A DNA stretch of 64,000 nucleotides from Rhizobium phaseoli (GTDB lineage: Bacteria; Pseudomonadota; Alphaproteobacteria; Rhizobiales; Rhizobiaceae): contig NZ_ML133567.1 in assembly GCF_003985125.1 (NCBI RefSeq), positions 1 through 64,000 on the forward strand, written 5' to 3'. Made by a program: the position numbers and the translations under genes. How positions within the stretch are numbered: position 1 is the stretch's first letter; every line of letters starts with the position of its first letter. Under the pieces are notes generated by a model. That model was given only the letters and a program-made list of their open reading frames with translations. It was not told the DNA's origin and searched no databases. Below are positions 1-12,317 of this stretch, one piece after another.

Positions 1-93
1 GAACACAAACCAGCAATCCGCCAATCCGCTTGAGTTTCTTTAGAACGAGAGACTTCGTCGCCAGCAGCGCCGCCGCCCTCGTCAGTGAGTGGG
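1..93 (-). other. Putative rRNA operon leader (5' part, runs off left edge)
   Basis: Read on the minus strand, the sequence downstream of the strong promoter at 94-123 is a non-coding leader with a GGCGGCGGCGCTGCTGGCGA segment (about 58-77), and it ends at the window edge with TTTGTGTTC. This resembles the leader in front of 16S rRNA in rhizobia, where a boxA-like TGTTCTTTGAAAA follows. Promoter strength and the AT-rich block behind it agree with an rRNA operon. The 16S gene itself is outside the window, so the identity is an inference from memory of family sequences. Confidence 0.45.
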
Positions 94-123
94 CTTATAG
101 AACCAACCCCTTTTCCAAGTCAA
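94..123 (-). promoter_or_regulatory. Strong sigma-70 promoter, rRNA type
   Basis: On the minus strand TTGACT (123-118) is followed after 18 bases by TATAAG (99-94). Upstream (131-176) lies an unusually A/T-rich stretch that would serve as an UP element. Near-consensus boxes plus an AT-rich upstream block are typical of stable RNA promoters. It drives transcription leftward, out of the window. Confidence 0.6.
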
Positions 124-478
124 CAGCGCTTTTCGAAAAAAATCATTTTTCTTTCAAATCATTGTTTTTACGGGTGAAATTTCGGACGGCGCTCGGATGC
201 GGTCGTTTCCCGGATTCCGACCGGCCTGACAGAGCAGGAGAAGTGAACATTCTTCGACTTTTCGCGGGAAAGAACGCTCTTTCGTCTCCCGCGCCCCGAC
301 ATGATCACAATCTGCTGGTCTTAAGAGACACATGATTCACACAGGCAAATGCGCGCAGACTGCCTTTCCGGGGCTGATTTGACTTCCATGCCCAAAATAT
401 GCACATCTTTCGCCCCAGCCAGGATGGCCAGGACATGCTCCCAGAGACATCAACTGTAAGGATGCGGACCCGACTGCC
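124..478. other. Intergenic region upstream of the M23 peptidase gene
   Basis: This 355-base stretch contains the AT-rich block (131-176) behind the leftward rRNA-type promoter and the 5' region of the rightward peptidase gene. A possible open frame here (30-335, plus) has no ribosome-binding site or recognisable product and is not called. No clear rightward promoter could be assigned. Confidence 0.5.
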
Positions 479-2419
479 ATGATGACGGAGAAAATGATGA
501 TCCGCTCGTTGGGCAACGAGCCTCCGCTTCTGGCCGACGGCAGGCGCGCGCCTGACAAGCGCGAGGTTTCCTTGCGCTGGCTCTCGGGCACGTTCCTCAC
601 CGGCATTACATCTTCCGTCCTGATGGGTGTCGCCCTGTTTGCCGCGCTTGATGGCCGCCAGCAGCTGGCGATCCCTGCCGAAGCCTATGCGAGTGCTGCC
701 GCAGAGGCACATGAGGATACGACTGTCGTGCGCGGCGGCCGGCTGATCGCGCCCGCCATCGCCGCAAAGCCGTCCGACCGGGCGATCATGGAAGTTTCGA
801 CCGTTGTCCACGACGGCGAAAAAGAGGTCGTGCGCCGCCAGCCCTTCGCGCATGTGAAGATGACGCTGGCCGCCAACCATGTCGCGACCGAGGACTATCC
901 CGATTTTGATCCGCTGGCGATCTTCTCTGCTGACGAGCCGCAGCCGGCCCCGCAAAGCCGCACCGGCGCGATTTACGGCTCCGACGTTGAATCCGAAGTC
1001 AGCCTGAAAACCATTGCCTTCCCGACCGGCAAGACCGGCATGAAGATGGCCTCCGGCCTGTCACTGGAGGAGGTCGAAGAAAATGTGCGCTCCAACGGTT
1101 CCGTGCTGACTGACGGCAACACGCAGCTCGCAGCGCTCTATTACGTCGACCCGCGACGTTTCTCTAACGAGGATGCCGATGTCGATCTGACCGCGGGTCT
1201 CTCCGCCCGCGTGCTCGAGCAGAATATGACGGTCTCCGCACCGGAATCGATCACACCGCAGACCGAAGAATTCGCCGACGACATCCTGCCGGTGCGCGCC
1301 GACGCACCAATCGCCAAGGCGCTGACAGATTCCGGCTACCCGCAGCAATATGCCGATGGCATTGCCGGCATCATCGCCCAGCAGTTGGGAGCCAGCGACC
1401 TGGAAAAAGGCGACGTACTGCGTATCGGCATCATCCAGAAGGGTGAACAGGCAAAGATCATTCGGGCGAGCGTCTATCGCGGCACCCGCCATCTGGTCAC
1501 CGTGGCCGTCGACGACAAGGGCAAATATGTGCCCGGCAGCGAGCCGCCGATGCTGGATGCCGTCGCCACGGCCTTCGATGACAATTCCTTCGCCCCGGCG
1601 CCCGGGCAAAACCTGCCGCGCGTTTATGACGGCATCTTTCGCGCTGCCCTTTCCTACGGCATGACCAAGGATATGACCGCGCTGATCATCAAGCTGCTCG
1701 CCAGCAATGTCGATTTCCAGGCGCAGTTGCGACCGACGGATACGCTCGAGGCCTTCTTCTCCGTCGCCGACAGTGCTGGTCAGGCGACCGAGGATTCCGA
1801 ACTGCTCTACGTCAACGCCCGTTTCGGCGATACGCAGACCCGCTTCTATCGTTTCCAGGATCCCGAGGACGGCACGGTCGATTATTTCGATGAGAACGGC
1901 AAGAGCATCCGCCAGTTCCTGCTGCGCAACCCGGTTCCGAACGGCATCTTCAAATCCGGCTTCGGCATGCGCCGGCACCCGATCCTCGGTTTCGCCCGCA
2001 TGCATACCGGCGTCGATTGGGCCGCACCCCGCGGTACGGCGATCATCGCTGCCGGTAACGGTACGGTCGAGAAGGCTGGGTGGGATTCCGGTGGCTATGG
2101 CAACCAGACGATCATTCGCCATGCGAACGGTTATGAATCCTCCTACAATCACCAAAGCGCCATCGCCAAGGGCGTCGTGCCCGGCGCCAAGATTCGCCAG
2201 GGCCAGGTGATCGGCTGGGTCGGCACGACGGGCGAATCCACCGGCCCGCATCTGCATTACGAACTGATCGTCAACGGCACCAAGGTCGACCCCCTGCGCA
2301 TTCGCCTGCCGGGCGGCAAATCCTTGCAGGGCGAGGCACTGGCAAAGTTCGAGGATGAGCGCAAGCGCATCGATACGCTGCTGAACAACCAGACACCGGA
2401 TCAGGTGGCGAGCAAGTAA
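479..2419 (+). CDS. M23-family murein endopeptidase, membrane anchored
   Basis: 646 residues. A single hydrophobic segment at about residues 41-60 suggests an inner-membrane anchor with the rest in the periplasm. A long middle region (about 100-490) carries no motif I recognise beyond a possible substrate-recognition part. The C-terminal peptidase M23 (LytM) domain at about 485-610 has the zinc ligands HTGVDWA (near residue 510) and HLHYE (near 590), so it is probably catalytically active, cutting peptidoglycan cross-bridges. Start uncertain: ATG ATG at 479/482 lacks a well-placed ribosome-binding site, whereas GGAG precedes ATGs at 494 and 497. It is a monocistronic gene converging on clpB. 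A cell-envelope remodelling role is known for the family; its specific partner is unknown. Confidence 0.88.
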   Translation: MMTEKMMIRSLGNEPPLLADGRRAPDKREVSLRWLSGTFLTGITSSVLMGVALFAALDGRQQLAIPAEAYASAAAEAHEDTTVVRGGRLIAPAIAAKPSDRAIMEVSTVVHDGEKEVVRRQPFAHVKMTLAANHVATEDYPDFDPLAIFSADEPQPAPQSRTGAIYGSDVESEVSLKTIAFPTGKTGMKMASGLSLEEVEENVRSNGSVLTDGNTQLAALYYVDPRRFSNEDADVDLTAGLSARVLEQNMTVSAPESITPQTEEFADDILPVRADAPIAKALTDSGYPQQYADGIAGIIAQQLGASDLEKGDVLRIGIIQKGEQAKIIRASVYRGTRHLVTVAVDDKGKYVPGSEPPMLDAVATAFDDNSFAPAPGQNLPRVYDGIFRAALSYGMTKDMTALIIKLLASNVDFQAQLRPTDTLEAFFSVADSAGQATEDSELLYVNARFGDTQTRFYRFQDPEDGTVDYFDENGKSIRQFLLRNPVPNGIFKSGFGMRRHPILGFARMHTGVDWAAPRGTAIIAAGNGTVEKAGWDSGGYGNQTIIRHANGYESSYNHQSAIAKGVVPGAKIRQGQVIGWVGTTGESTGPHLHYELIVNGTKVDPLRIRLPGGKSLQGEALAKFEDERKRIDTLLNNQTPDQVASK

Positions 2420-2469
2420 TCGCCGTGGCGGCCGCCAGGCTGACGAACTGCCGGGGCGTCTCGGCCCAG

Positions 2470-2494
2470 AAAAAATGGCGGCCAAGGCCGCCAT
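2470..2494 (-). terminator. Rho-independent terminator of clpB
   Basis: A perfect 8-base-pair inverted repeat (ATGGCGGC / GCCGCCAT, 2475-2494, loop CAAG) is followed on the minus strand by a run of T (A-run at 2470-2475 on the plus strand). It lies between the convergent peptidase and clpB genes, 25 bases past the clpB stop. Confidence 0.7.
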
Positions 2495-2518
2495 CTCTCA
2501 TTCATCCGGCGGCTCAGG

Positions 2519-5119
<2,601 letters not shown>

Positions 5120-5279
5120 ACTCCACCTCCATGGATCGCCCTGCCCTCACGAGGCGCAGACCGATGATTGAGATCGACCCCCTGAAAAGGCAGGCCGCGC
5201 TTGGCCCATTTGATTTGGGCGAAGCAGTTCGAGGAGAATATGGTAGCCTGTTTCAGGAGTTTAAAGAGCCCGCAAAATG

Positions 5280-5309
5280 AAAATCCCCGGCACTGGGCCG
5301 GGGATTTTT
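5280..5309 (-). terminator. Terminator downstream of the DUF4167 gene
   Basis: A perfect 12-base-pair stem (AAAATCCCCGGC at 5280-5291, GCCGGGGATTTT at 5297-5308, 5-base loop). T residues flank both sides (TTTTT on plus, TTTTCATTTT on minus), so it could end transcription in either direction. Given gene orientation it most likely ends the DUF4167 mRNA before clpB. Confidence 0.65.
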
Positions 5310-5370
5310 AAGCAAATCCGGGCAGATCATGTGAATGTCCCGCCTCTTCCCGAAGGAGAGGCGAAATCCC

Positions 5371-6081
5371 TCACTCCGATGTGGCGTCCGCCAGAACAGG
5401 CGCCTCGGCGGAAGTGCCCTCGCCTTCCGAGGCCGCATCGCCTTCTGCGCCACGCCGCGGGCGACGGGGACGGTTGCCGGCGCTGCGGCGGCGGGGCTGG
5501 CGTTCGCGCGGCTGGCCGGCGGAACCTTCCTCATCCATCGCGACCTCGGCAGGAATGCCTTCGATCTCCGGCTGCGGCCCGGTTCCATCGATGACCTCGG
5601 GCTGAGCTGCCGCAGCGGGAGCCGGCTGCGGCTGTGCCTGCGGCTGGTGCTGCCGGCTCTGCGGCGGCTGGACGACGACGACATCATCGCCGTCATTGTC
5701 GTTGGCATCAATATCGTCACTGTCGCGATCCGCCGCGTCGCGGTCATTGTATTCGCCGCGATCGTCGCGCTGGAAACGCTCCTGCATCTGCGCCTGGGCG
5801 CTGGCGATGATCCGATTGTAGTGTTCGGCGTGCTGAAGATAGTTCTCGGCCATCACGCGGTCGCCGGAGCTCTGGGCGTCACGGGCAAGCTGCGCGTATT
5901 TCTCGGCAATATGCTGGGCAGTACCGCGAATTTTCACGTCGGGGCCGGAGCTGTCATAGGTCCGGGTCAGCGGATTGCCGCCCTTGCGGTTGAAATTGTT
6001 GTTATTGTTATTTCCACCGCCGCCATTGTTATTGTTGTTACCACGCCCTCGACCGCGCTTGTTTTGCTGTCCTGGCCTCAT
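5371..6081 (-). CDS. DUF4167 domain protein, asparagine/glutamine-rich, basic N-terminus
   Basis: 236 residues from the ATG at 6081, which has AGGTGA upstream; the frame is open further upstream, but the MRPGQQNKRGRGRG N-terminus matches the family. Residues 1-35 form a basic, Gly/Asn-rich tract, including runs of N and G. A conserved core at about 40-100 (HIAEKYAQLARDAQSSGD, EHYNRIIASAQ) is the DUF4167 domain. The rest is acidic then Pro/Gln-rich and ends with an Arg-rich stretch. This layout suggests a disordered nucleic-acid- or ribosome-associated protein, but its function is not established. It sits between prmC and clpB in a gene order I recall as common in Rhizobiales. Confidence 0.85.
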   Translation of the reverse strand: MRPGQQNKRGRGRGNNNNNGGGGNNNNNNFNRKGGNPLTRTYDSSGPDVKIRGTAQHIAEKYAQLARDAQSSGDRVMAENYLQHAEHYNRIIASAQAQMQERFQRDDRGEYNDRDAADRDSDDIDANDNDGDDVVVVQPPQSRQHQPQAQPQPAPAAAAQPEVIDGTGPQPEIEGIPAEVAMDEEGSAGQPRERQPRRRSAGNRPRRPRRGAEGDAASEGEGTSAEAPVLADATSE

Positions 6082-6424
6082 AGATCGTTCACCTGAATTC
6101 TCTGTTTGTGATGGATACATGGCACCAACCGCCATGACCGGAAAACCGGGTCAGGACCTTTGTGCCGCGAGCATACTGCGCCTCTGCGCCGACCTGCCGC
6201 TTGGTTCTCAAGTCAGTTTGACTGATTCACGCGTTGGGTCGTGTTCAACCGTTGAAACTCTCGTTTAAAAGAGCGGACCCCCGAGGCAAACCAAGTACCG
6301 AACGAATCTCGTTCATTCCTATCTGCCCAACACGTGTCCGCAACCTATATTGCTTCCCTGGGAAATCCAAGCCTTTTCTTCGCAATAACAATAATATCCC
6401 GTCCAATGCCGCAATTATCGCCTT
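6082..6424. other. Intergenic region between prmC and the DUF4167 gene
   Basis: 343 bases with no gene I can support. It is lower in GC than its surroundings (about 6340-6420 is A/T rich) and should hold the promoter of the DUF4167 gene. I found no convincing -35/-10 pair, RNA gene or repeat. The short open frames here lack ribosome-binding sites. Confidence 0.4.
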
Positions 6425-7285
6425 TTACGCGAGCGCGAACATGAGCGCCCTGTCGTTCTGACCATAATCTTTCACGGATTTAAGGCACCTGAAGCCTTTC
6501 GCTTCGAAGATCGCCGTCACATCGTTTCGCTGATCGTAGCCGATTTCCAGTCCGAGAACCCCATCGGGCCTCATGAACCTTGCCGCATCCTTGGCTATCG
6601 CATGGTAGGCGTCAAGCCCATCCGGGCCGCCATCCAGAGCCGCAACCGGATCAAATTTCGTCACTTCGGGAGCGAGATCGTGAATGACATTGGAGGCAAT
6701 ATAGGGCGGATTTGAGACAATCGCGTGAAAGGAGCCCCGGATGTTCTCGAACCAACTCGACTGTACGGCCTGAAAGCGATCCTGCAATCCGTGTCTTTCT
6801 GCGTTTGATCTTGCCGTTCCAAGGGCATCCGCCGATATGTCGCTGCCGATACCTGACGCCTCAGGACATTCGCTCAAAAGCGCAAGGCATATCGCCCCGG
6901 TCCCGGTTCCGATATCAAGAATATGGAGATCGCCATGCGCCTTTGCAAGGTCCTTGAGATAGGCAAGCACCGTATCGACGAGGATTTCCGTATCCGGGCG
7001 TGGCTCCAGCGTTTCCGCCGAGAGCTGAAGCGGCAAACCGTAAAATTCCCGCTCGCCGAGAATGCGATGCACCGGCTCATGGCCGAGCCGGCGCTCGAGC
7101 GCCTTGGAAATCATCGCGATCTGGTCAGGAGAAAGTTTCTCGGCCGATCGCGTCAACAACTCGGTTGACGACTGCTTCAAGAGGCCTGCGACAAGCAGCC
7201 GCGCATCGGTTGCCGGATCGGCGATGCCTGCCTCCGTGAAGCGGCGGCGCGCTTCGGCAAGCATATCGGCGACCGTGGCACTCAT
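6425..7285 (-). CDS. prmC: Peptide chain release factor N5-glutamine methyltransferase PrmC
   Basis: 286 residues. An N-terminal helical domain (1-80) precedes a Rossmann SAM-binding domain ([18 protein letters not shown]) and the NPPY catalytic motif in [12 protein letters not shown], which binds the glutamine amide. It methylates the Gln of the GGQ loop of release factors; the target gene prfA lies directly upstream, its stop overlapping this ATG by 4 bases (7282-7285). That implies translational coupling in an operon. Confidence 0.96.
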   Translation of the reverse strand: MSATVADMLAEARRRFTEAGIADPATDARLLVAGLLKQSSTELLTRSAEKLSPDQIAMISKALERRLGHEPVHRILGEREFYGLPLQLSAETLEPRPDTEILVDTVLAYLKDLAKAHGDLHILDIGTGTGAICLALLSECPEASGIGSDISADALGTARSNAERHGLQDRFQAVQSSWFENIRGSFHAIVSNPPYIASNVIHDLAPEVTKFDPVAALDGGPDGLDAYHAIAKDAARFMRPDGVLGLEIGYDQRNDVTAIFEAKGFRCLKSVKDYGQNDRALMFALA

Positions 7286-8361
7286 AGCTGCTCGCCGAGC
7301 TGCGCCAGCTGGCTTGCCTGATAATCGGCCATCAGCGCATCGACGACCTCCTCGATCTCACCCTCCATCATCCGGTCGAGCTTATAGAGCGTCAGATTGA
7401 TGCGATGGTCCGTCACGCGTCCCTGCGGAAAATTATAGGTGCGGATACGTTCCGAGCGATCTCCGGAGCCGACCTGGCTCTTGCGATCGGCCGAACGTTC
7501 GCTGTCGGCCCGTTGCCGCTCGGCATCGTAGAGCCTGGAACGCAGAACCTGCATCGCCTTGGCGCGGTTCTGGTGCTGCGATTTCTCAGAGCTGGTGACG
7601 ACGATGCCGCTCGGCAGGTGGGTGATGCGCACCGCCGAGTCCGTCGTATTGACGTGCTGGCCGCCAGCACCCGAGGAGCGCATCGTGTCGATGCGGATAT
7701 CTTCGGGCCGGATTTCGATGTCGATCTCTTCTGCCTCCGGCAGCACCGCCACCGTCGCGGCCGAGGTATGGATGCGGCCGCCCGCCTCGGTTTCCGGCAC
7801 ACGCTGCACGCGGTGGACGCCGGATTCGAATTTCAGCTTGGCAAAGACGCCGCGCCCGGTGATCGTCGCGATGATTTCCTTGTAGCCGCCGGCTTCGCCC
7901 TCGCTTGCCGAGAGCACCTCGACCTTCCAGCCCTTTTCGGCTGCGAAGCGCTCATACATGCGGAAGAGATCGCCGGCAAAAAGGGCTGCTTCCGAGCCGC
8001 CGGTGCCGGCGCGGATTTCCAGGATCGCGCTTTTTTCGTCCGCCGCATCCTTCGGCAGAAGCAGGATCTGCATTTCCTGTTCCAGCGCCTCGATCCGCTC
8101 CTTCACCTCGGGCAGTTCGAGTTCGGCAAGATCGCGCATCTCGCGATCTACTGTCTTGTCTTCGAGCAGTGTGTCGAGATCGGCAAGCTCGGCGACCGCC
8201 TTCTCGTAGGCGCGGATCTTCGTGACGACAGGCTGCAGCTCGGAATATTCGGATGCAAGCTTCACGTAGACGTCGGCGGCCGGGCCTGCCGACATGCGCG
8301 CTTCGATCTCATCGAAACGGCGTTCCAGCTCGCGCATCTTTTCAACGGGAAGCTTCGCCAC
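7282..8361 (-). CDS. prfA: Peptide chain release factor 1
   Basis: 359 residues, normal for RF1. The stop-codon-reading tripeptide region reads [13 protein letters not shown], so the motif is PET rather than the E. coli PAT. The GGQ loop, [18 protein letters not shown], reaches the peptidyl-transferase centre. RF1 ends translation at UAA and UAG. It overlaps prmC by 4 bases and follows ptsP by 29 bases, so ptsP-prfA-prmC is probably one transcript. Confidence 0.97.
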   Translation of the reverse strand: MAKLPVEKMRELERRFDEIEARMSAGPAADVYVKLASEYSELQPVVTKIRAYEKAVAELADLDTLLEDKTVDREMRDLAELELPEVKERIEALEQEMQILLLPKDAADEKSAILEIRAGTGGSEAALFAGDLFRMYERFAAEKGWKVEVLSASEGEAGGYKEIIATITGRGVFAKLKFESGVHRVQRVPETEAGGRIHTSAATVAVLPEAEEIDIEIRPEDIRIDTMRSSGAGGQHVNTTDSAVRITHLPSGIVVTSSEKSQHQNRAKAMQVLRSRLYDAERQRADSERSADRKSQVGSGDRSERIRTYNFPQGRVTDHRINLTLYKLDRMMEGEIEEVVDALMADYQASQLAQLGEQL

Positions 8362-8390
8362 CCTTCACTCCGATTCTTCTTAATGTATGC

Positions 8391-10658
8391 CTAAAGGGGA
8401 ATATTGTGGCTCTCGGCGAAGCGGGCAAGCACCTCGCGCATCGGCACCGTGGCGCTGTTGTCATCCAGCACTTCATTCATCGCCTTCGCCAGCGCGTCGA
8501 CATCGAGCCCGAGCAGCATCGCTTTCACCGGCCCGATCGAGGCCGGCGACATCGAAATCGAGCGGAAACCGATGCCGAGCAGCGCCATTGCCGAAAGCGG
8601 CTTGCCAGCCAGTTCGCCGCAAAGCGTTACCGGCGTCTTGTTCCGATCGGCGCCGCGCACGATGTCGCGCAGGATGCGCAAAAACGGTTTGCCCAGCGGA
8701 TCGAAGCGATCCGACACGCGCGCATTGCCGCGGTCGACGGCCATCGCGAACTGGAAGAGGTCGTTCGAACCGACCGAAACGAAATCGACCGCCGCCATCA
8801 GCTCGTCGAGCTGCCACAGCAGCGCCGGCACCTCAAGCATCGCGCCGAATTGCAGCTTGCGCGGCAGCCCGTGGCCGAAGCGCGACAGATGCTGCACTTC
8901 CTTCTGCAGGAGCTCGCGCACCATCCTCAGCTCGGATACCTCGGTCACCATCGGCACCATCAGCTTCAGCTCGGTGTCGGCCGACGCCTTCAGCAGGGCG
9001 CGCAGCTGGGTGCGCAGCAACCCCGGCCGGTCGAGCGACAGCCGGATGGCGCGCCAACCGAGTGCGGGGTTTTCTTCCTCGTGGCCGCGGAAATAGGGCA
9101 CGACCTTGTCCCCGCCGATATCGAGCGTGCGGAAGGTTACAACGCGGCCTGCCGCCTGTTTGATCACATTGCGGTAGAACTGTTCCTGCTCGTCCGCCTT
9201 CGGCATGGTGGAAGCGATCATGAATTGCAGCTCGGTGCGGAAGAGACCGATGCCCTCTGCACCCGATTCCGACAGCTGCGGCAGATCGACCAGAAGCCCG
9301 GCATTCATCATCAGCGAAATCCGCTGGCCGTCCTTGGTGACCGGCTCGATGGCCCGCAGCGCCCGGAACTGTTCCTGCCGCCTGGCGCGGAAGCGCACCT
9401 TTTCCTCATAGGAACGGCGATGATCGGCCATCGGCCGCAGATGCACATGCCCCTCGTCGGCGTCGATGATCACGGCATCGCCGTTCTCGGCGAGCGCCAC
9501 CACGCCCGCCGCCTGGCCAATGACTGGAATGCCCATGGCGCGCGCGACGATCACCACATGGCTCGTCACCGCCCCTTCTTCCAGCACCAGCCCGCGCACA
9601 TTGGCGCGCGGATAATCGAGCAGTTCCGCCGCCCCCATGGCGCGCGCCAGAATGATCGCGTCGTTGGGAAAACCTTCGGCCGTCGTCCGGCCGGTATAAC
9701 CCGTCAGCTGTCGGAGCAGCCGGTTCGCCAGATCTTCGAAATCATGCATGCGTTCGCGCAGATAAGGGTCGGTCAACCGCATCATCCGCGCCTTGGTGTC
9801 GCTCTGCACCTTCTCGACCGCCGCTTCCGCTGTCAGGCCGTTGCGAATCGCCTCCTCGAGCTTGCGCACCCAGCCCTGGTCATGCGCAAACATCCGGTAG
9901 GTTTCGAGCACCTCGCGATGCTCGCCTTCCATCGAGACGTCGCGACGCGACAGCATGTCGTCGATCGAGATCCTGAGCGAACCCATGGCTTCCGCCAGCC
10001 GCCGGATCTCCTTCTCCGCATCCTCATTCAGCAGGTTGGTGACGACGATGCGCGGCTCGTGCAATACGACGTAACCGAGGCCGATGCCGTCATTATAGGT
10101 ATCGCCGTCGATCGTCACCGAACGCGTCAGGTCGAGTTCGAGGCCCGGCTTGGTAATCTTCTTCAGTTCGCCGGTGGCGATCATTTCGGCGAGCACCATC
10201 GCCGTCGTTTCGAGCGCTTCCACCTCCTCGTCGCGATAGTTGCGGCTCGCCTTGTTCTGCACGACGAGAACGCCAAGTGAGCGCCCGGTCCTCAAGATCG
10301 GCACGCCGAGGAAGGAATGGTAGATTTCTTCACCCGTCTCCGGCAGGTAGCGGAACGCCGGGTGCGACTGTGCGTCGGAAAGGTTGAGCGGCTGCGCTGA
10401 AGCCGCGATCGTGCCGACGAGGCCCTGCCCCATCTTCAGCTGCGCCAGGTGCACGGCCTCGCGGTTGAGGCCTTCGGTCGCGTAGAGCTCAAGCACGCCG
10501 TCGGCGCGCAGCACGTAGACGGAGCAAACCTCCGCCACCATGTTGCTGGCGATCTGGCGGACGATCCGGTCGAGACGATCCTGCGGCTCCAGCGGCTCTG
10601 CCATCAACTCGCGCAGCCGCCTGAGCAGCACGCGCGGACCGCCGGAAAGGTCTCTCAT
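8391..10658 (-). CDS. ptsP: Phosphoenolpyruvate-protein phosphotransferase PtsP (EI-Ntr)
   Basis: 755 residues. A GAF domain (about 20-155) is followed by the PEP-utilising N-terminal domain, the phosphohistidine swivelling domain with GAVTSHVVIVARAMGIPV (the His is the phosphorylation site) and the PEP-binding TIM barrel with FQFAMAVDRGN and the LCGELAGKP active-site motif. The GAF domain separates it from sugar-PTS Enzyme I. It starts the PTS-Ntr phosphorelay to NPr and EIIA-Ntr (encoded elsewhere), which links nitrogen status to potassium uptake, carbon use and, in rhizobia, several surface and storage traits. In E. coli the GAF domain senses glutamine and 2-oxoglutarate. Downstream of lysC, same strand. 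Confidence 0.96.
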   Translation of the reverse strand: MRDLSGGPRVLLRRLRELMAEPLEPQDRLDRIVRQIASNMVAEVCSVYVLRADGVLELYATEGLNREAVHLAQLKMGQGLVGTIAASAQPLNLSDAQSHPAFRYLPETGEEIYHSFLGVPILRTGRSLGVLVVQNKASRNYRDEEVEALETTAMVLAEMIATGELKKITKPGLELDLTRSVTIDGDTYNDGIGLGYVVLHEPRIVVTNLLNEDAEKEIRRLAEAMGSLRISIDDMLSRRDVSMEGEHREVLETYRMFAHDQGWVRKLEEAIRNGLTAEAAVEKVQSDTKARMMRLTDPYLRERMHDFEDLANRLLRQLTGYTGRTTAEGFPNDAIILARAMGAAELLDYPRANVRGLVLEEGAVTSHVVIVARAMGIPVIGQAAGVVALAENGDAVIIDADEGHVHLRPMADHRRSYEEKVRFRARRQEQFRALRAIEPVTKDGQRISLMMNAGLLVDLPQLSESGAEGIGLFRTELQFMIASTMPKADEQEQFYRNVIKQAAGRVVTFRTLDIGGDKVVPYFRGHEEENPALGWRAIRLSLDRPGLLRTQLRALLKASADTELKLMVPMVTEVSELRMVRELLQKEVQHLSRFGHGLPRKLQFGAMLEVPALLWQLDELMAAVDFVSVGSNDLFQFAMAVDRGNARVSDRFDPLGKPFLRILRDIVRGADRNKTPVTLCGELAGKPLSAMALLGIGFRSISMSPASIGPVKAMLLGLDVDALAKAMNEVLDDNSATVPMREVLARFAESHNIPL

Positions 10659-10747
10659 GACGTCTCAAGCTCCCGAAACAAGGCACTCTGTCCCGGCCGG
10701 CCTGCCTTCGTCTCCTCAACCTGAAGGGGCAGGCCGCCCGCTGGGAA

Positions 10748-12022
10748 TCAATTCTTATCCAGACCGTAGCAGGAATGCAAAGTCCTGACAGCGAGTTCTG
10801 CATAGGGACCGTCGATCAGGATGGAAATCTTGATCTCGGAGGTGGTGATCGCCTTGATGTTGATGCCTTTTTCGGCAAGTGCACGAAACGCAGTCGCTGC
10901 CACGCCGGCATGGCTGCGCATGCCGATGCCAATGACCGAGACTTTCACCAGCCCCGATTCGTTTTGCACGACGTCGTAGCCGATCTTCTCCTTATGGTCG
11001 CCGAGCACCTTGATCGCCTTCTCGACGTCGCCCGACGGCACGGTGAAGGTCATGTCGGTCTTCGATCCGTCCTCGGAAATATTCTGGACGATCATGTCGA
11101 CATTGATATGGGATTCGGCAAGCGGCCCGAAGATCGCGGCGGAGACGCCCGGCCGGTCGGCAAGACGGCGAAGCGAGATCTGAGCCTCATCCTTGGCATA
11201 GGCGATGCCGGTGACTACTTCCTGTTCCACGATTTCATCCTCGTCACAAATCAGCGTTCCGGGCGGGTTCAACAGATCGCCCATGCCCGGAGCATCGGGA
11301 TCTTCGAAAGACGAGCGCACGAAGGTACGCACCTTGTGCACCATGGCAAGCTCGACCGAGCGCACCTGCAGCACCTTGGCGCCGAGCGAGGCCATCTCGA
11401 GCATTTCTTCGAAAGCGATCTTCTTCAGCCTGCGCGCCTGCGGCACGATGCGCGGATCGGTCGTGTAGACGCCGTCGACATCGGTATAAATATCGCAGCG
11501 ATCCGCTTTGACAGCGGCCGCGATGGCGACAGCCGATGTATCCGACCCGCCGCGCCCGAGTGTCGCAATGCGGTTGTCGGGTCCCAATCCCTGGAAACCG
11601 GCGATGACGGCAACCTGCCCCTCGCCCATGCGCTTGATGATGTCGGAACCGTCGATATCGAGAATGCGCGCCGCGCCATGGGCGTTGTCGGTGCGGATCG
11701 GGATCTGCCATCCCTGCCAGGAGCGCGCATTGATATCCATCGCCTGCAGCGCGATGGCGAGCAGCCCCGATGTTACCTGCTCGCCGGAGGCGACGACTGC
11801 GTCATATTCCCGCGCATCGTAAAACGGAGAGTTGGCGCCGATCACCTTCGGCGTGCCCTGCACCCAACCGACCAACTCGTTGGTCTTGCCGGACATAGCC
11901 GAAACGACCACCGCCACCTCGTGGCCGGCATCGACTTCGCGTTTCACGTGGCGGGCAACGTTCTTGATGCGGTCTAGGTCAGCGACGGACGTGCCGCCGA
12001 ATTTCATTACGATGCGTGCCAT
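10748..12022 (-). CDS. lysC: Aspartate kinase (aspartokinase)
   Basis: 424 residues. The N-terminal kinase domain opens with MKFGGTSVADLDRI and contains GRGGSDTSAVAIAAA; two ACT domains at about 265-420 bind lysine and threonine for feedback inhibition. It makes aspartyl phosphate, the first step to lysine, methionine, threonine and diaminopimelate. The lengths and the in-frame ACT domains suggest that both an alpha chain and an internally started beta chain are possible, as in related monofunctional enzymes; I did not locate an internal start. It is divergent from ubiG across 295 bases. Confidence 0.96.
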   Translation of the reverse strand: MARIVMKFGGTSVADLDRIKNVARHVKREVDAGHEVAVVVSAMSGKTNELVGWVQGTPKVIGANSPFYDAREYDAVVASGEQVTSGLLAIALQAMDINARSWQGWQIPIRTDNAHGAARILDIDGSDIIKRMGEGQVAVIAGFQGLGPDNRIATLGRGGSDTSAVAIAAAVKADRCDIYTDVDGVYTTDPRIVPQARRLKKIAFEEMLEMASLGAKVLQVRSVELAMVHKVRTFVRSSFEDPDAPGMGDLLNPPGTLICDEDEIVEQEVVTGIAYAKDEAQISLRRLADRPGVSAAIFGPLAESHINVDMIVQNISEDGSKTDMTFTVPSGDVEKAIKVLGDHKEKIGYDVVQNESGLVKVSVIGIGMRSHAGVAATAFRALAEKGINIKAITTSEIKISILIDGPYAELAVRTLHSCYGLDKN

Positions 12023-12317
12023 ATGCCTCTACCACGACTGGCGCCGGAAAACGGAAACCCGCACCCGGCATCACGAAAGCTCTGGGGCGGACCGCTTGGC
12101 GAAAGAGCCGAGTTACAATTTCTGGAACCGCTCTAAAAGCCCAGGCCTGTAAGGCCCCAAGTTGCGGCGTCTCTTAGCGAGTTTGGCCGGGGGAGGCAAG
12201 CGCGTGCGATAAAAGCAGTTGCCGGGCTGCTCCACGCCTGCCGGCCTCCTGCTCCGCGCCCCTTGACTTATGCTGCCGATCATCCGACTTCACATCTGAC
12301 GAACGAAGGAGCGGACG

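Noticed and set aside
5164..5280. 38-residue plus-strand ORF ending at the 5280 hairpin
   Set aside because: No ribosome-binding site and codon use unlike the neighbours. The region is better explained as the clpB upstream region.
8253..10280. 675-residue open frame opposite ptsP
   Set aside because: Antisense shadow of ptsP, rich in Arg, Ala and His, with no domain.
12023..12317. Possible riboswitch (lysine type) before lysC or promoter TTGACT at about 12264
   Set aside because: No lysine-riboswitch core seen on the lysC strand, and TTGACT has no matching -10 box.
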